A stretch of DNA of 64,000 bases from Acinetobacter sp. NIPH 298. GTDB taxonomy: Bacteria; Pseudomonadota; Gammaproteobacteria; Pseudomonadales; Moraxellaceae. The stretch covers positions 2,289,513 through 2,353,512 of the forward strand of contig NZ_KB850055.1 of assembly GCF_000369505.1 (NCBI RefSeq), read 5' to 3'. Every line of letters begins with the position of its first letter. Position 1 is the first letter of the stretch. Below, in pieces: positions 46,206-54,321 of this stretch. Made by a program: the position numbers and the translations under genes. The notes under the pieces were generated by a model that did no database searches, was not told the DNA's origin, and saw only the letters and a program-made list of their open reading frames with translations.

Positions 46206-46446
46206 GGTTTGATTCCTCGTTTCGTTAAATATTTACGAAGTTATGGTATTTACTGTAAAGCACCTTCTCTTCGCCCATTTCTGTTCAGCCCTTTCAATCA
46301 CCTATCGTTATTTGTCGGTCATAAGAGATTGTGTGCATCCTAGTTTTACGCAAAGCTGCTCCAACGCCCTTTCTCTGTTTTTTGGAGGGAGGGCAGAAGG
46401 GGCGGCTTTGCGCTTTTTTAGGTTTAAGGCGTATTTCTATTGAGCT
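46206..46446. other. Gap between yqaJ-like and Gp3-like genes, holding a hairpin RNA candidate
   Basis: The ribosome binding site of the 45,306 gene (minus) occupies the left edge. The rest is dominated by the nested hairpin at 46,349-46,419 described separately. No coding frame. Confidence 0.5.
46349..46419 (+). ncRNA. Candidate plus-strand structured RNA with terminator
   Basis: The outer arms CGCAAAGCTGCTCC (46349-46362) and GGGGCGGCTTTGCG (46399-46412) pair over 14 positions with two G-U pairs. The inner arms GCCCTTTCTC (46366-46375) and GAGGGAGGGC (46385-46394) pair over ten, also with two G-U pairs. All four imperfect pairs are G-U on the plus strand and would be A-C mismatches on the minus strand, and CTTTTTTA follows on the plus strand. 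It is antisense to the leader of the minus-strand operon. No clear promoter seen. Confidence 0.5.
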
Positions 46447-47502
46447 TTAACTCAATGGGTGGATGTTAAATCTTCGACTGCCACTGCGAGCTTGTGGGTA
46501 CTGTTGCAGTAATTCGGGTTGTGCTTGTAGCAAGGCTTTTTGGTCTAAAACCACACTGTCCTTGGATTTTTTCCATGTCACCGAACCAGTGCTGAAGGTG
46601 GCACGTTCAGCATCTTTCATCAAAGCCTGAATACGATGTTTGAGGAAGTCATATTTGGTTTGATGATGTGCCAGTTGTTTGTCCTCATTGAGTAAATCAG
46701 TAAACAGTTGGTCGATACCTGACATACCTGAAAGGTCTACGGTCTGTAAAGGAATATGCTGCGGATATAGCAGTTGTAAGGCTTTGGCTGCCGACTCACT
46801 GGCATCGACTGCGGGCGGTATATCTTTTTCTACACAATTCCAAAATATCCGCTCGGAAGCGATGATTCGATCAATCACGATTTCATTGCGTTCGATCTTA
46901 AATATTTTTGCCTCATGCCCACAAATCAAAGCACAAACATGCGCTGCTTGTTTGCCTGTCACTGCCAGTTGATGTTGCACCTGAATAATCACGTATAAAG
47001 GCACAGCATCACGCCAATGTTTCGTCCCCCACTCTCCTACCGATTTACATTCCAATATTTGCACCTCTTCACTCCCCACAACGGCATAGTCAAGGTTGGC
47101 GAGCATAAAGCATTTGTCTGCATCGGAATGCTGCAACACGGCATTGACCCGCCGCACTTTATTGCCTGTCTTGTGTCGATAGTAGTCAGCAATCAGCGGT
47201 TCTAACTTGTTACCCCAGTACAATGGTGAGTAGCGATTTTTAGTCGGTTGATCGGGTGGTGGCTGTATTCGACCTGTTTTAATCATCCACAATTCCAACA
47301 TGCTCATGTGGGGATTTAAGCCGCATGCTGCTGCGGCATCACTACTGCCAATGCCTTGCTTTCGTACTTGTAACCATTGTTCACGGCTCATTCCTTTGGT
47401 ATCTGCTAAACGCTTAGGTTGCGGACGGCTCGGTTTAGCTGTGTGTGGCAATGGTAAGTATGCTGTGGAATGGCTATGGTTCGGTTCAACGATATGGTTC
47501 AT
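46447..47502 (-). CDS. YqaJ-family viral recombinase (exonuclease)
   Basis: About 351 residues, lambda-exonuclease fold. Conserved blocks: WLQVRKQGIGSSDAAAACGLNP (about 44-65), YWGNKLEPLIADYYRHKTG (about 98-116), and catalytic ILECKSVGEWG (E-x-K). Such 5'-3' exonucleases work with single-strand annealing proteins in phage recombination. No bet/recT-like annealing gene is evident next to it. ATG 47502 follows TTGGAGTATCAA; a codon at 47514 is a less likely start. Confidence 0.88.
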   Translation of the reverse strand: MNHIVEPNHSHSTAYLPLPHTAKPSRPQPKRLADTKGMSREQWLQVRKQGIGSSDAAAACGLNPHMSMLELWMIKTGRIQPPPDQPTKNRYSPLYWGNKLEPLIADYYRHKTGNKVRRVNAVLQHSDADKCFMLANLDYAVVGSEEVQILECKSVGEWGTKHWRDAVPLYVIIQVQHQLAVTGKQAAHVCALICGHEAKIFKIERNEIVIDRIIASERIFWNCVEKDIPPAVDASESAAKALQLLYPQHIPLQTVDLSGMSGIDQLFTDLLNEDKQLAHHQTKYDFLKHRIQALMKDAERATFSTGSVTWKKSKDSVVLDQKALLQAQPELLQQYPQARSGSRRFNIHPLS

Positions 47503-47547
47503 TTGATACTCCAAGTCTGTAAAAAATTAAATTTCGGGCATAAAAAA

Positions 47548-47567
47548 ACCACATCCGAAGATGTGGT
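47548..47567 (-). terminator. Terminator downstream of the DUF932 gene
   Basis: ACCACATC-CGAA-GATGTGGT with an A-run on the left, hence a U-run on the minus transcript. It lies between the DUF932 gene and yqaJ-like gene, so transcription of the latter is at least partly uncoupled. Confidence 0.75.
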
Positions 47568-47613
47568 ATTAAGGGGGAAACGGTCATTCGACTTTTGCTT
47601 GCATCATTGTGCG

Positions 47614-48642
47614 CTAGGCAATCATGCCTAATGCTTGTTCTAAGCCACGCTGTTTTAAGCCTGCACCTGCACCAAACCAAGCAGAATCGAGTCGGTGGTC
47701 TTGGCTCATGGCACGGCGTTCGTGATCGGCAAACTCGGTGATGCTGCACAGCAAGCCGTAGGCGGTGTCTTTGGCTGAGCTGAGTTCGGCCCCGCGTCCA
47801 TGACCGTTAAACATGGTCATTACTTTCGACATGGCACGTCCGTTCGGTTCAGTCTTTTGTTCCGTTTTGGCTGCCACATTGCGGTAGAACTGAATAATGC
47901 CATCATCCTGTTCTGCGCTGCTGAGGCTGCTATTGTTAAACACCGCATCGAAGTAGGCAGCGGCTTCTTGCTGCGTCACTTTGCGTTGGCTGAGTTTCTT
48001 CATTTCGTACATGTGTTCATCCCATGCACGTACTGATATGCCAAGCTGCTGTTTGATTTTATCCGCTTCAAACTTGGTGCTATGCGGCACTTTAACCACG
48101 CCAGCACTGTTGCCTTGTCCTTTTAGGGCAATGGCTAAGGTGTTGTTGCACACCACACGGATATTGGTGAATTGTGCGGTAGTGGAAAGCGTACCGTCAC
48201 ATGCTGTTGCCAGTAAAATATAGCCATTGCTAACATCCTTACCCTTAAGGGCGGTAGATTGTCCTGTGCGTGCCAATGCCCAGAATTTCTTACCACCTTT
48301 GAGTACGCCTGCGGTTTCCAGTTCAAAGCCCGATAGCTCGGTTAAATCACGGTAGAACTCCAAAATTTCTTTGGGTTGCACTTCTTGGTAGCGTTGGCTG
48401 ACAACAGATAGCGGTGCATGGGTGTCTGAGCGGTACAGTACGCGTTGTTCTTCAAAAGGCATGATAATGCTTTGCCCACGATGGTTCTGTGCCATGTAGC
48501 TCACATCAGAGCTTTCTATACGCCAGTCCATGCCTGCTTGTTGTGACCACACTTCAATCGGTTGGTTTTGGGTGAGCTGATTGCCTAGACCATGCCAAGG
48601 GGTTTGACTGACATAAGCCATTTGTTCGAGTAAATGTGCCAT
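47614..48642 (-). CDS. DUF932 (phage/plasmid-like TIGR03299) protein
   Basis: 342 residues. The family opening AHLLEQMAYVSQTPWHGLGNQLT and the middle block TTAQFTNIRVVCNNTLAIAL are typical. The function is unknown; such genes are common in plasmids, phages and islands next to recombination genes. Intact, with ATG 48642 after a GGAGGAAGTTATC ribosome binding site. Followed by a terminator. Confidence 0.85.
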   Translation of the reverse strand: MAHLLEQMAYVSQTPWHGLGNQLTQNQPIEVWSQQAGMDWRIESSDVSYMAQNHRGQSIIMPFEEQRVLYRSDTHAPLSVVSQRYQEVQPKEILEFYRDLTELSGFELETAGVLKGGKKFWALARTGQSTALKGKDVSNGYILLATACDGTLSTTAQFTNIRVVCNNTLAIALKGQGNSAGVVKVPHSTKFEADKIKQQLGISVRAWDEHMYEMKKLSQRKVTQQEAAAYFDAVFNNSSLSSAEQDDGIIQFYRNVAAKTEQKTEPNGRAMSKVMTMFNGHGRGAELSSAKDTAYGLLCSITEFADHERRAMSQDHRLDSAWFGAGAGLKQRGLEQALGMIA

Positions 48643-48660
48643 GATAACTTCCTCCTGCCC

Positions 48661-48927
48661 CTAGTTAAAATTGCACTGGCAATTGTTGCAGTGGAAATAA
48701 GCAGTAGGCTGCTGTGGTTGTGAGGGTTGAACCAGACTATCAATCAAGCCACCGACCACTGCCCCTGCAAGCCCACCAAGTAATGGAGAAAATGGTGTAG
48801 GGAAACTCTTGGCAAGACTTGCACCAAACCCTGCACCTGCCATAGATGAAAAACTGTTATTGCCTGATGGCTGTGCAGTTGCACGGCTAACATCGGCTGA
48901 ATAGCAATATGGGCATGTAATGTTCAT
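48661..48927 (-). CDS. Small zinc-ribbon / glycine-zipper protein
   Basis: 88 residues from ATG 48927, which follows GAGGTTTATCTT. The terminal CPYCYSAD and CNNCQCNF pairs form a two-knuckle zinc ribbon. Between them lies a glycine-rich hydrophobic segment (GLAGAVVGGLIDSLV) of glycine-zipper type. An earlier in-frame start at 49017 would cross a terminator and is rejected. Function unknown; it sits between the DUF932 and Gp2-like genes. Confidence 0.7.
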   Translation of the reverse strand: MNITCPYCYSADVSRATAQPSGNNSFSSMAGAGFGASLAKSFPTPFSPLLGGLAGAVVGGLIDSLVQPSQPQQPTAYFHCNNCQCNFN

Positions 48928-48951
48928 AAGATAAACCTCATTAAATGAAAA

Positions 48952-48975
48952 AAGGCTTATCAATCGATAAGCCTT
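48952..48975 (-). terminator. Terminator downstream of the Gp2-like gene
   Basis: AAGGCTTATC-AATC-GATAAGCCTT with an A-run on the left, so it acts on the minus-strand transcript. It lies between the Gp2-like gene and the zinc-ribbon gene and overlaps the latter's upstream region. Confidence 0.75.
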
Positions 48976-49048
48976 AGTTTTTGAATGTAAGGAAAAAAGA
49001 AAACATTCAATTTTCATGTTAATGATATATATCTATGATTTTTTGGGA

Positions 49049-49936
49049 TCAACGTTGTGACATACCAAAGCTGCGCTTCTTCTTGGAACTCTTTACTCTT
49101 AACTGTTGCCCTTTTTTTGGTCTAGCAAGATAAGCCAGCGTGGAACGCATCTGATCAAATTGATAATCCACCTTACAAAAAATAACCCCTACCGCAATTA
49201 TGCCTCGTGCTTCATAGCGACTGAGATATTGCCGATCATGGCAATTGAAATAGCGTCCTCTACCATCCGTTATCTCCGCCCAGAGTTCACCAATTGATTT
49301 TGCAATACTCCAAGCTCCTATTCGTGCCCGTTCATCAAAGATCAATGCTAGATGGCAATGATAGCCCGCCGATGCCCCCTGCTCTAAAGCCCAGACCAGA
49401 AGTAGTACTTGACCGCCATAAACTGAACGATTAATACGGCTTCTAAGCCGCTCTAAGTCCTGCTCTACTTGTAAAATATTTCTGTTTTGTGCATAGGATA
49501 AATCAACACGAACCACCAATAGTGCTTCGTAGGCATCTTTAAGAGCAAGTAATCGCATATCCAAATTCTTTGCATTAATACTTTCGTTGTACCAATGTTG
49601 ACTCATTTCATTCTTATAGCTTTTTTGCGTTTGCAGAAAATACTGTTGCCACTCGTGAAATGAATTTTGTTTTAAGCGAGTACATAAGGTTAGAGGGGAA
49701 TCTAAATCAAACTGATAGTCATACACAAGCGTACAGAATAATTGAATTAAACTTGAGTAGCTGTAGTCAGGATTATATATTTGATTAAATTCGAGTAGTA
49801 GCTCACTGAAGCTTTCATAGAAAGATCGTGGTTGTCGAGTTGCTAGTAAAGAGCTTTGAATGAATTCTTCAATTTCGATGGTTAAGACAGCTTCGTTAAT
49901 TGTATTAAATGACTCATCAATTCTTGGATTATACAT
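49049..49936 (-). CDS. Inovirus Gp2 / YagK-YfjJ family protein
   Basis: About 295 residues. The C-terminal half has GYHCHLALIFDERARIG, with an H-x-H pair followed by a hydrophobic stretch, then GELWAEITDGRGRYFNCHDRQYLS and VGVIFCKVDYQFDQMRSTLAYLARPKKGQQLRVK. That matches the YagK/YfjJ_C (inovirus Gp2-like) family, a rolling-circle-type replication domain. A basic tail ends the protein. ATG 49936 is used; 49975 is an alternative. It may initiate replication of the excised island. The assignment of activity is inference. Confidence 0.75.
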   Translation of the reverse strand: MYNPRIDESFNTINEAVLTIEIEEFIQSSLLATRQPRSFYESFSELLLEFNQIYNPDYSYSSLIQLFCTLVYDYQFDLDSPLTLCTRLKQNSFHEWQQYFLQTQKSYKNEMSQHWYNESINAKNLDMRLLALKDAYEALLVVRVDLSYAQNRNILQVEQDLERLRSRINRSVYGGQVLLLVWALEQGASAGYHCHLALIFDERARIGAWSIAKSIGELWAEITDGRGRYFNCHDRQYLSRYEARGIIAVGVIFCKVDYQFDQMRSTLAYLARPKKGQQLRVKSSKKKRSFGMSQR

Positions 49937-50501
49937 GTGCAATTGCCTATAGCGATAAACTATATGAAATGGCAAATATGTAATTATTTATAATTAAATT
50001 TTAAATTTATAAGTTAATTATTAATAATTAATAGACAAAACAACCGCAATGAAAAGTTAGCATAGATATATATTTATAAACAAAGTCATTACACAAACTA
50101 GCAACTTAAAACAATTAGATGATTAAACCCGCTCAACCCATAATACAATAAAGAGTTAAGCAATATAAGCAATTATCCAAACCACAAAAAAACAAATGAA
50201 AAAAAGTAAAGTTATCCGATAGAAATGATTGATTAATTCATGCAAATAGATAAAAATTCCAATCACATCAACAACCATGAAAAAGTTATAATTCCTGAAA
50301 AACTCATCGTTGACCAGTAGCGTACCGTGCACAACTTGTGGGTGGATAGGCACAGTACTCGACTAACCTAGCATGGTTTCTTCATTATGCTAACATTATA
50401 AAAAAATAACCGAAATTCGTAGGAAATCTGACAAAAAAATCATTTGAAACCTTGCCGAAGATGCAATAAGTTTATGGAAATCTTACTGCAAGGAAAGGCT
50501 A
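49937..50501. other. AT-rich region between Gp2-like gene and the 50,502 gene
   Basis: About 560 bp, very AT-rich before 50,100. A minus-strand frame at 50,156-50,278 (about 40 residues from an internal ATG, MVVDVIGIFIYLHEL and a membrane helix ending FFVVWIIAYIA) could be a tiny membrane protein, listed separately. If the Gp2-like protein is an initiator, the origin could lie here; I saw no clear nick-site hairpin. Confidence 0.4.
50156..50278 (-). CDS. Possible small membrane peptide
   Basis: A 40-residue frame starting MVVDVIGIFIYL from ATG 50278, preceded by AGGAATTATAACTTTTTC (a distant purine-rich site). It is almost entirely hydrophobic, with FFICFFVVWII near the end. The frame extends to 50353, but the extension looks non-coding. 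Low confidence: AT-rich sequence easily yields such frames. Confidence 0.25.
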   Translation of the reverse strand: MVVDVIGIFIYLHELINHFYRITLLFFICFFVVWIIAYIA

Positions 50502-51437
50502 ATGAAACACATTGAACTAACAGAACATCGTAACGAACTTATCAAACTCATCAAAAATCTTCATAATGATGATATAGTTTGGATATTACATGTAATTAAT
50601 AAAGACAGGATTATGTTCAATGAATATTTAAATCGTCTTAGCGATTATGACTACGAACTAATCAAAATTAACATCGACAAACTAAACTCATCAAAATCCT
50701 TAAATGAATTAAAGAATGAACTGATTACTGAGATCTCAGAAGTAAGTGAAAAATGCGCAATTGAACTTATTAACATGATCAAGAAATATAAAGATTCACT
50801 AATTATTCGTGGAAGGGATTTTAACCAATACAAATCAGACAAACGTTTTCTAATTTTCACACTCGATAGTATAAAAACCTGCGAAATAAAAACTCACAGA
50901 TTAATTAAATCCATCACAAACCCGTATTTTCAATTTCTTTATTCAATTTATTTGTTCGAAGAATATTACCGTGATAATGATGAACTTGATTGTATTGAGA
51001 AAGACTATGCGAAACTTGTAACTGAAAAACCCACTCACTTTAAAAATTATAATGATGTGGAGTTCTACAAATGGGCAAAAAAATACATGGATGAAGATAA
51101 GAGAAATTTTAGGGAGTATAACAAATCATCGATCATCATTTGCGAAGACTCTGACTACAGTATTGTAGTAAATTCAGCATTTGATAAAATGTATTGCGGA
51201 AACGAACTCGCCTATACAGCGTTAAAAGATAAGTTGTCAAATGCTTGGTATCAGAAAAAATATCGTGCTAAAAATAAAGGCAAAACACATCACTACTATC
51301 TAACAGATAAAACCTTAGATTGCTTAAACGTGCTCTGCCAAAAGTACAACAAGTCTGAAGATAAGATGATTGAACATTTAATTAATAAATGTTTTGCGGA
51401 TGAATGTACCGATCATCATGGAGAGGCAATATATTAA
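50502..51437 (+). CDS. Unknown protein with C-terminal ribbon-helix-helix-like region (311 aa)
   Basis: Not recognised. The N-terminal 200 residues are charged and helical (KHIELTEHRNELIKLIKNLHNDD at the start, many Lys/Asp/Glu). The C-terminal 55 residues, HHYYLTDKTLDCLNVLCQKYNKSEDKMIEHLINKCF, have the strand-helix-helix pattern of ribbon-helix-helix DNA-binding domains. ATG follows AAGGAAAGGCTA. AT-rich like its neighbours, opposite in direction to the Gp2 operon, convergent with the next gene. A DNA-binding role, perhaps island regulation, is only inferred. Confidence 0.6.
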   Translation: MKHIELTEHRNELIKLIKNLHNDDIVWILHVINKDRIMFNEYLNRLSDYDYELIKINIDKLNSSKSLNELKNELITEISEVSEKCAIELINMIKKYKDSLIIRGRDFNQYKSDKRFLIFTLDSIKTCEIKTHRLIKSITNPYFQFLYSIYLFEEYYRDNDELDCIEKDYAKLVTEKPTHFKNYNDVEFYKWAKKYMDEDKRNFREYNKSSIIICEDSDYSIVVNSAFDKMYCGNELAYTALKDKLSNAWYQKKYRAKNKGKTHHYYLTDKTLDCLNVLCQKYNKSEDKMIEHLINKCFADECTDHHGEAIY

Positions 51438-51476
51438 ATATTTTATTGCTAGATATTTATAAATATAGATTTATGA

Positions 51477-52634
51477 TTAACCTAGCTTCTTCATTGACAA
51501 ATAATAATAGAAGGAGGGATCTTGACCTATAAAGTGACCCTCCCTACCATAAATCTCATCAAGCCACCCTCGTGCAATTTCATAATGCTTATTTACTTGT
51601 TCATAATAAGAAATAACCGTTGGCTTAGTAGAACTAGAGATACTATACACGCCCATTATTGATTCTGTCGTAGCTACAAACTCATTTTCCACATCTTCTT
51701 TTGTTCTTATACTCTCTAGGTCGTCATAATCAATATCTCTTTTTGAACGGTCATAAACATAATAGTAATAAAATCCATTCAACGTATCTACACATTTACT
51801 TATATCATTAAAAAACAAATTAACATGACCCAATCTATCACAAATATCAATCAGATATTTTTTTAAATCTTCACCAGTGCAGTCTTCACCCATTGAATTA
51901 TATTTATCACCCATTGAATTAAATTCATCACCTATTGATTTAAAATCAATACCTATCAATGAATTACTCTTGCTTAACGCACCTAGAAGCAACATGAAGT
52001 TATCAGCATTATCCCAATTCCATATAGCATTAATCTCATCCTTTAGCTGATCACCTTTATTTCTAATGTAAATTTGTTTTTTCACTATTTCAAATTCAAT
52101 AAACAACATTACTCTAAGAAAAAAATCAGAATATTTAGCATACTCAATTAAACCAAATCTTTCTCTATGTTTTTTAATAGATAAAAACTTCTTATCCAAG
52201 AATAACTTAAGAACCTCAATTGTGACAAGTTTATCATAATCATAATAAAAGTTTTGCCCAACCAACTTATGCATCACTGATTTATCTATATTCTTAATAT
52301 TGCACTTTATTACTAATGACATAACATCATCTAAAAAGAAATCTTTAGAAAATTCATATAATTCAAAATTTCCAGTTACAAAATCAATATCTGGCGTTGA
52401 AACAGTTGGTAATGCTGCAAACAATTCCACACCACATAAAAGGTAATGCTTATATATATCTGCTTTTTTATTTTCATAACCCCTACTTAAGTTGATTTTC
52501 TCAATCTTATTTGAGAGATCAAAATATATGACATCTTTCGTATTTTCAGCACTCAAACCAAATGCAAGTTCATGGAAATAGAGATAGTCTAAAATATTTA
52601 AAGCACAATTTCTTAATTCATATTTTTCACTCAT
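51477..52634 (-). CDS. Unknown protein, 385 aa, with internal heptad repeat
   Basis: Not recognised. A large, intact, AT-rich frame; soluble, rich in aromatic and acidic residues, with no membrane segment or nucleotide motif. A short repeat FKSIGDEFNSMGDKYNSMGED lies around residues 230-250 (about 7-residue period, SIGDE/SMGDK/SMGED). ATG 52634 is chosen over GTG 52643. It stands alone, between the DNA-binding-like gene and the integration module, a common slot for defence or fitness cargo. Confidence 0.6.
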   Translation of the reverse strand: MSEKYELRNCALNILDYLYFHELAFGLSAENTKDVIYFDLSNKIEKINLSRGYENKKADIYKHYLLCGVELFAALPTVSTPDIDFVTGNFELYEFSKDFFLDDVMSLVIKCNIKNIDKSVMHKLVGQNFYYDYDKLVTIEVLKLFLDKKFLSIKKHRERFGLIEYAKYSDFFLRVMLFIEFEIVKKQIYIRNKGDQLKDEINAIWNWDNADNFMLLLGALSKSNSLIGIDFKSIGDEFNSMGDKYNSMGEDCTGEDLKKYLIDICDRLGHVNLFFNDISKCVDTLNGFYYYYVYDRSKRDIDYDDLESIRTKEDVENEFVATTESIMGVYSISSSTKPTVISYYEQVNKHYEIARGWLDEIYGREGHFIGQDPSFYYYLSMKKLG

Positions 52635-52788
52635 TGTCAACACTTTTTCAAAATCGATTTCAGAAATTATAGCATTATTTGAGTCATGATTTTACCATTG
52701 TGCTGATCAAGTGCCTAATGTGTTACGACACTTCTAACACTATCCATTTGATAAAATTAACTAATTACCATACACAATGGAGTACAAC

Positions 52789-53088
52789 ATGAAAGATGCA
52801 AAATTGAATATCGCTGACTTTTTGTTTATGCAGTTCAGAACAGCAACACCCACGCTTGAAAACGTCTGTGCTGTATATTACCCACATCTCTGTAAAGCCA
52901 AGCAACTTGAGAAAGCACGAAAAATGGAATTTCCATTCATTTGCTTTAGAATTGATAACAGCCAAAAGTCGCATTACCTTGTCGATTTATTAGACTTGGC
53001 ATTTGTATTAGATAACAGTTACAAGAAACATTATGAGGACTTCAAAAAAATTAATCCATTAATTCCAAAATCTGGCTTCTTGGCATAA
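52789..53088 (+). CDS. PrtN-family (pyocin activator-like) protein, probable excisionase/regulator
   Basis: About 99 residues. NIADFLFMQFRTATPTLENVCAVYYPHLCKAKQLEKARKMEFPFICFRIDNSQKSHYLVDLLDLAFVLD matches the PrtN family pattern (quality DNA-binding fold with KAK..A...FP...R and LVDLxDLA). PrtN activates pyocin genes; homologs beside integrases on islands are thought to serve as excision regulators. ATG 52789 follows GGAGTACAAC. Its end overlaps the integrase 3' end by 38 bases on the opposite strand. Confidence 0.78.
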   Translation: MKDAKLNIADFLFMQFRTATPTLENVCAVYYPHLCKAKQLEKARKMEFPFICFRIDNSQKSHYLVDLLDLAFVLDNSYKKHYEDFKKINPLIPKSGFLA

Positions 53089-54187
53089 CGTTTTTTCTGG
53101 CTTTTACAGAAACATAACGTTCGAGACTACTCCACGAATCATGCAAGCTTACTTGTTGTATTTGTGGAATAGTCTTACCTAGTTCCGCTAAACGTGTACA
53201 CCCCTCATGTCGTAAATCGTGAAAGTGTAAGTCTTCTATTTCTAATAGCTTACACGCATTTCTGAACTCACTACCTATCGCTTTAGCATTCAATGGTACT
53301 AATAAACTTTCACAATAACCACGCTTTAACATCCGATTACGGATCTTCTCATCAAGCAAAAATTTAATAAATTGTTGGCAATCATCATTAACATTAAACT
53401 CTTTATGATTACCTTTAGATCCATTCGGGTTTTTTAAATCTCTAATCTTCCATAATTTATTAACTTCATCATAATCTGTTAGCTGCATTCTTGTAATTTC
53501 TGATTCTCTTCTGCAAGAGAATACTGCGAACCACATGATTAAGTGCATCGGGTAGCTACTACTTGAGTGATTCCATTTTTTAACAAAATATTTTGTGAGC
53601 CTTTCGAGCTCATCAAAAGTTGGCAGGCGATCTCGTTTTCTACTCGATGATATTTGGCGTGTCTTTCTTAGTTGAGCCGTTGTTTTGTCAAATGTCTGCA
53701 AATCTACTTTCAAATTCCACATAATTGATGCATGGCTTAATACGCCTCGGATGTGCAATAACTCATGTTGTAATGTGCTGGTCGCTATTGGTTGTAAATT
53801 AAATTTGCTAATTCCCTTTTTACGGAGGGCTACATGGCTTGAAATTTGTGATGAACCTATTTCAGTAATCATGTTTTGGGCAATAGGTAACTTCTGAAGC
53901 AACTTAAGCGAATACGTCTTAGTTCGTCCATATTGATCGCCTACCTCTGCTAAATATTTGCTAATAGCATCATCTAGGGTCAAATCCAATAAGCTTTCAA
54001 GACCACGTAAAATTTCTGGGTTTTCTTCTATCTCTGCTTCGCGTTTGCCCAACCAAATCGTAGCTGCTCTTTTTGTACTAAAAGTCTGGCTTTCTTTAAA
54101 CGGAGGGAATCCATTTCTATTAATTCTAATTTCCGCACGATAACGGATTGTTCCGTCCTTAAGTTTTCGTTGTGTTATAGTACCCAC
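53051..54187 (-). CDS. int: dusA-type tyrosine integrase
   Basis: 378 residues. An N-terminal arm-binding region (GTITQRKLKDGTIRYRAEIRINRNGFPPF) is followed by a SAM-like domain and the catalytic core: R227 (SCRRESEI), H323 and R326 (FHDLRHEG), H349 (LHDSW), Y358 (ERYV). All five tyrosine-recombinase residues are present and the frame is intact. It lies 134 bp from dusA and reads away from it, as in other dusA-integrated elements. Its start region overlaps four TGGCGTAAA repeats, candidate arm sites and autoregulatory targets. Confidence 0.95.
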   Translation of the reverse strand: MGTITQRKLKDGTIRYRAEIRINRNGFPPFKESQTFSTKRAATIWLGKREAEIEENPEILRGLESLLDLTLDDAISKYLAEVGDQYGRTKTYSLKLLQKLPIAQNMITEIGSSQISSHVALRKKGISKFNLQPIATSTLQHELLHIRGVLSHASIMWNLKVDLQTFDKTTAQLRKTRQISSSRKRDRLPTFDELERLTKYFVKKWNHSSSSYPMHLIMWFAVFSCRRESEITRMQLTDYDEVNKLWKIRDLKNPNGSKGNHKEFNVNDDCQQFIKFLLDEKIRNRMLKRGYCESLLVPLNAKAIGSEFRNACKLLEIEDLHFHDLRHEGCTRLAELGKTIPQIQQVSLHDSWSSLERYVSVKARKNVMPRSQILELMD

Positions 54188-54191
54188 AAAA

Positions 54192-54308
54192 TTTACGCCA
54201 TAAACAGATTTACGCCATTATGGCGTAAAAATGGCGTAAATTCCATCCGAAACGGTTCAAATTAAGCGCTAATGGTCGCAAATAATTTGGAATTAACTTT
54301 GACGTAAA
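54192..54308. repeat. Candidate integrase arm sites, right end
   Basis: Four exact copies of the 9-mer TGGCGTAAA: two inverted (54192-54200, 54209-54217) and two direct (54221-54229, 54232-54240), spaced 11-17 bp apart. A variant TGACGTAAA sits at 54300-54308. They lie between the integrase start and the att core. The same motif occurs at the left end (17974, 17985). Confidence 0.65.
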
Positions 54309-54321
54309 TGGCTGTTTTTAA

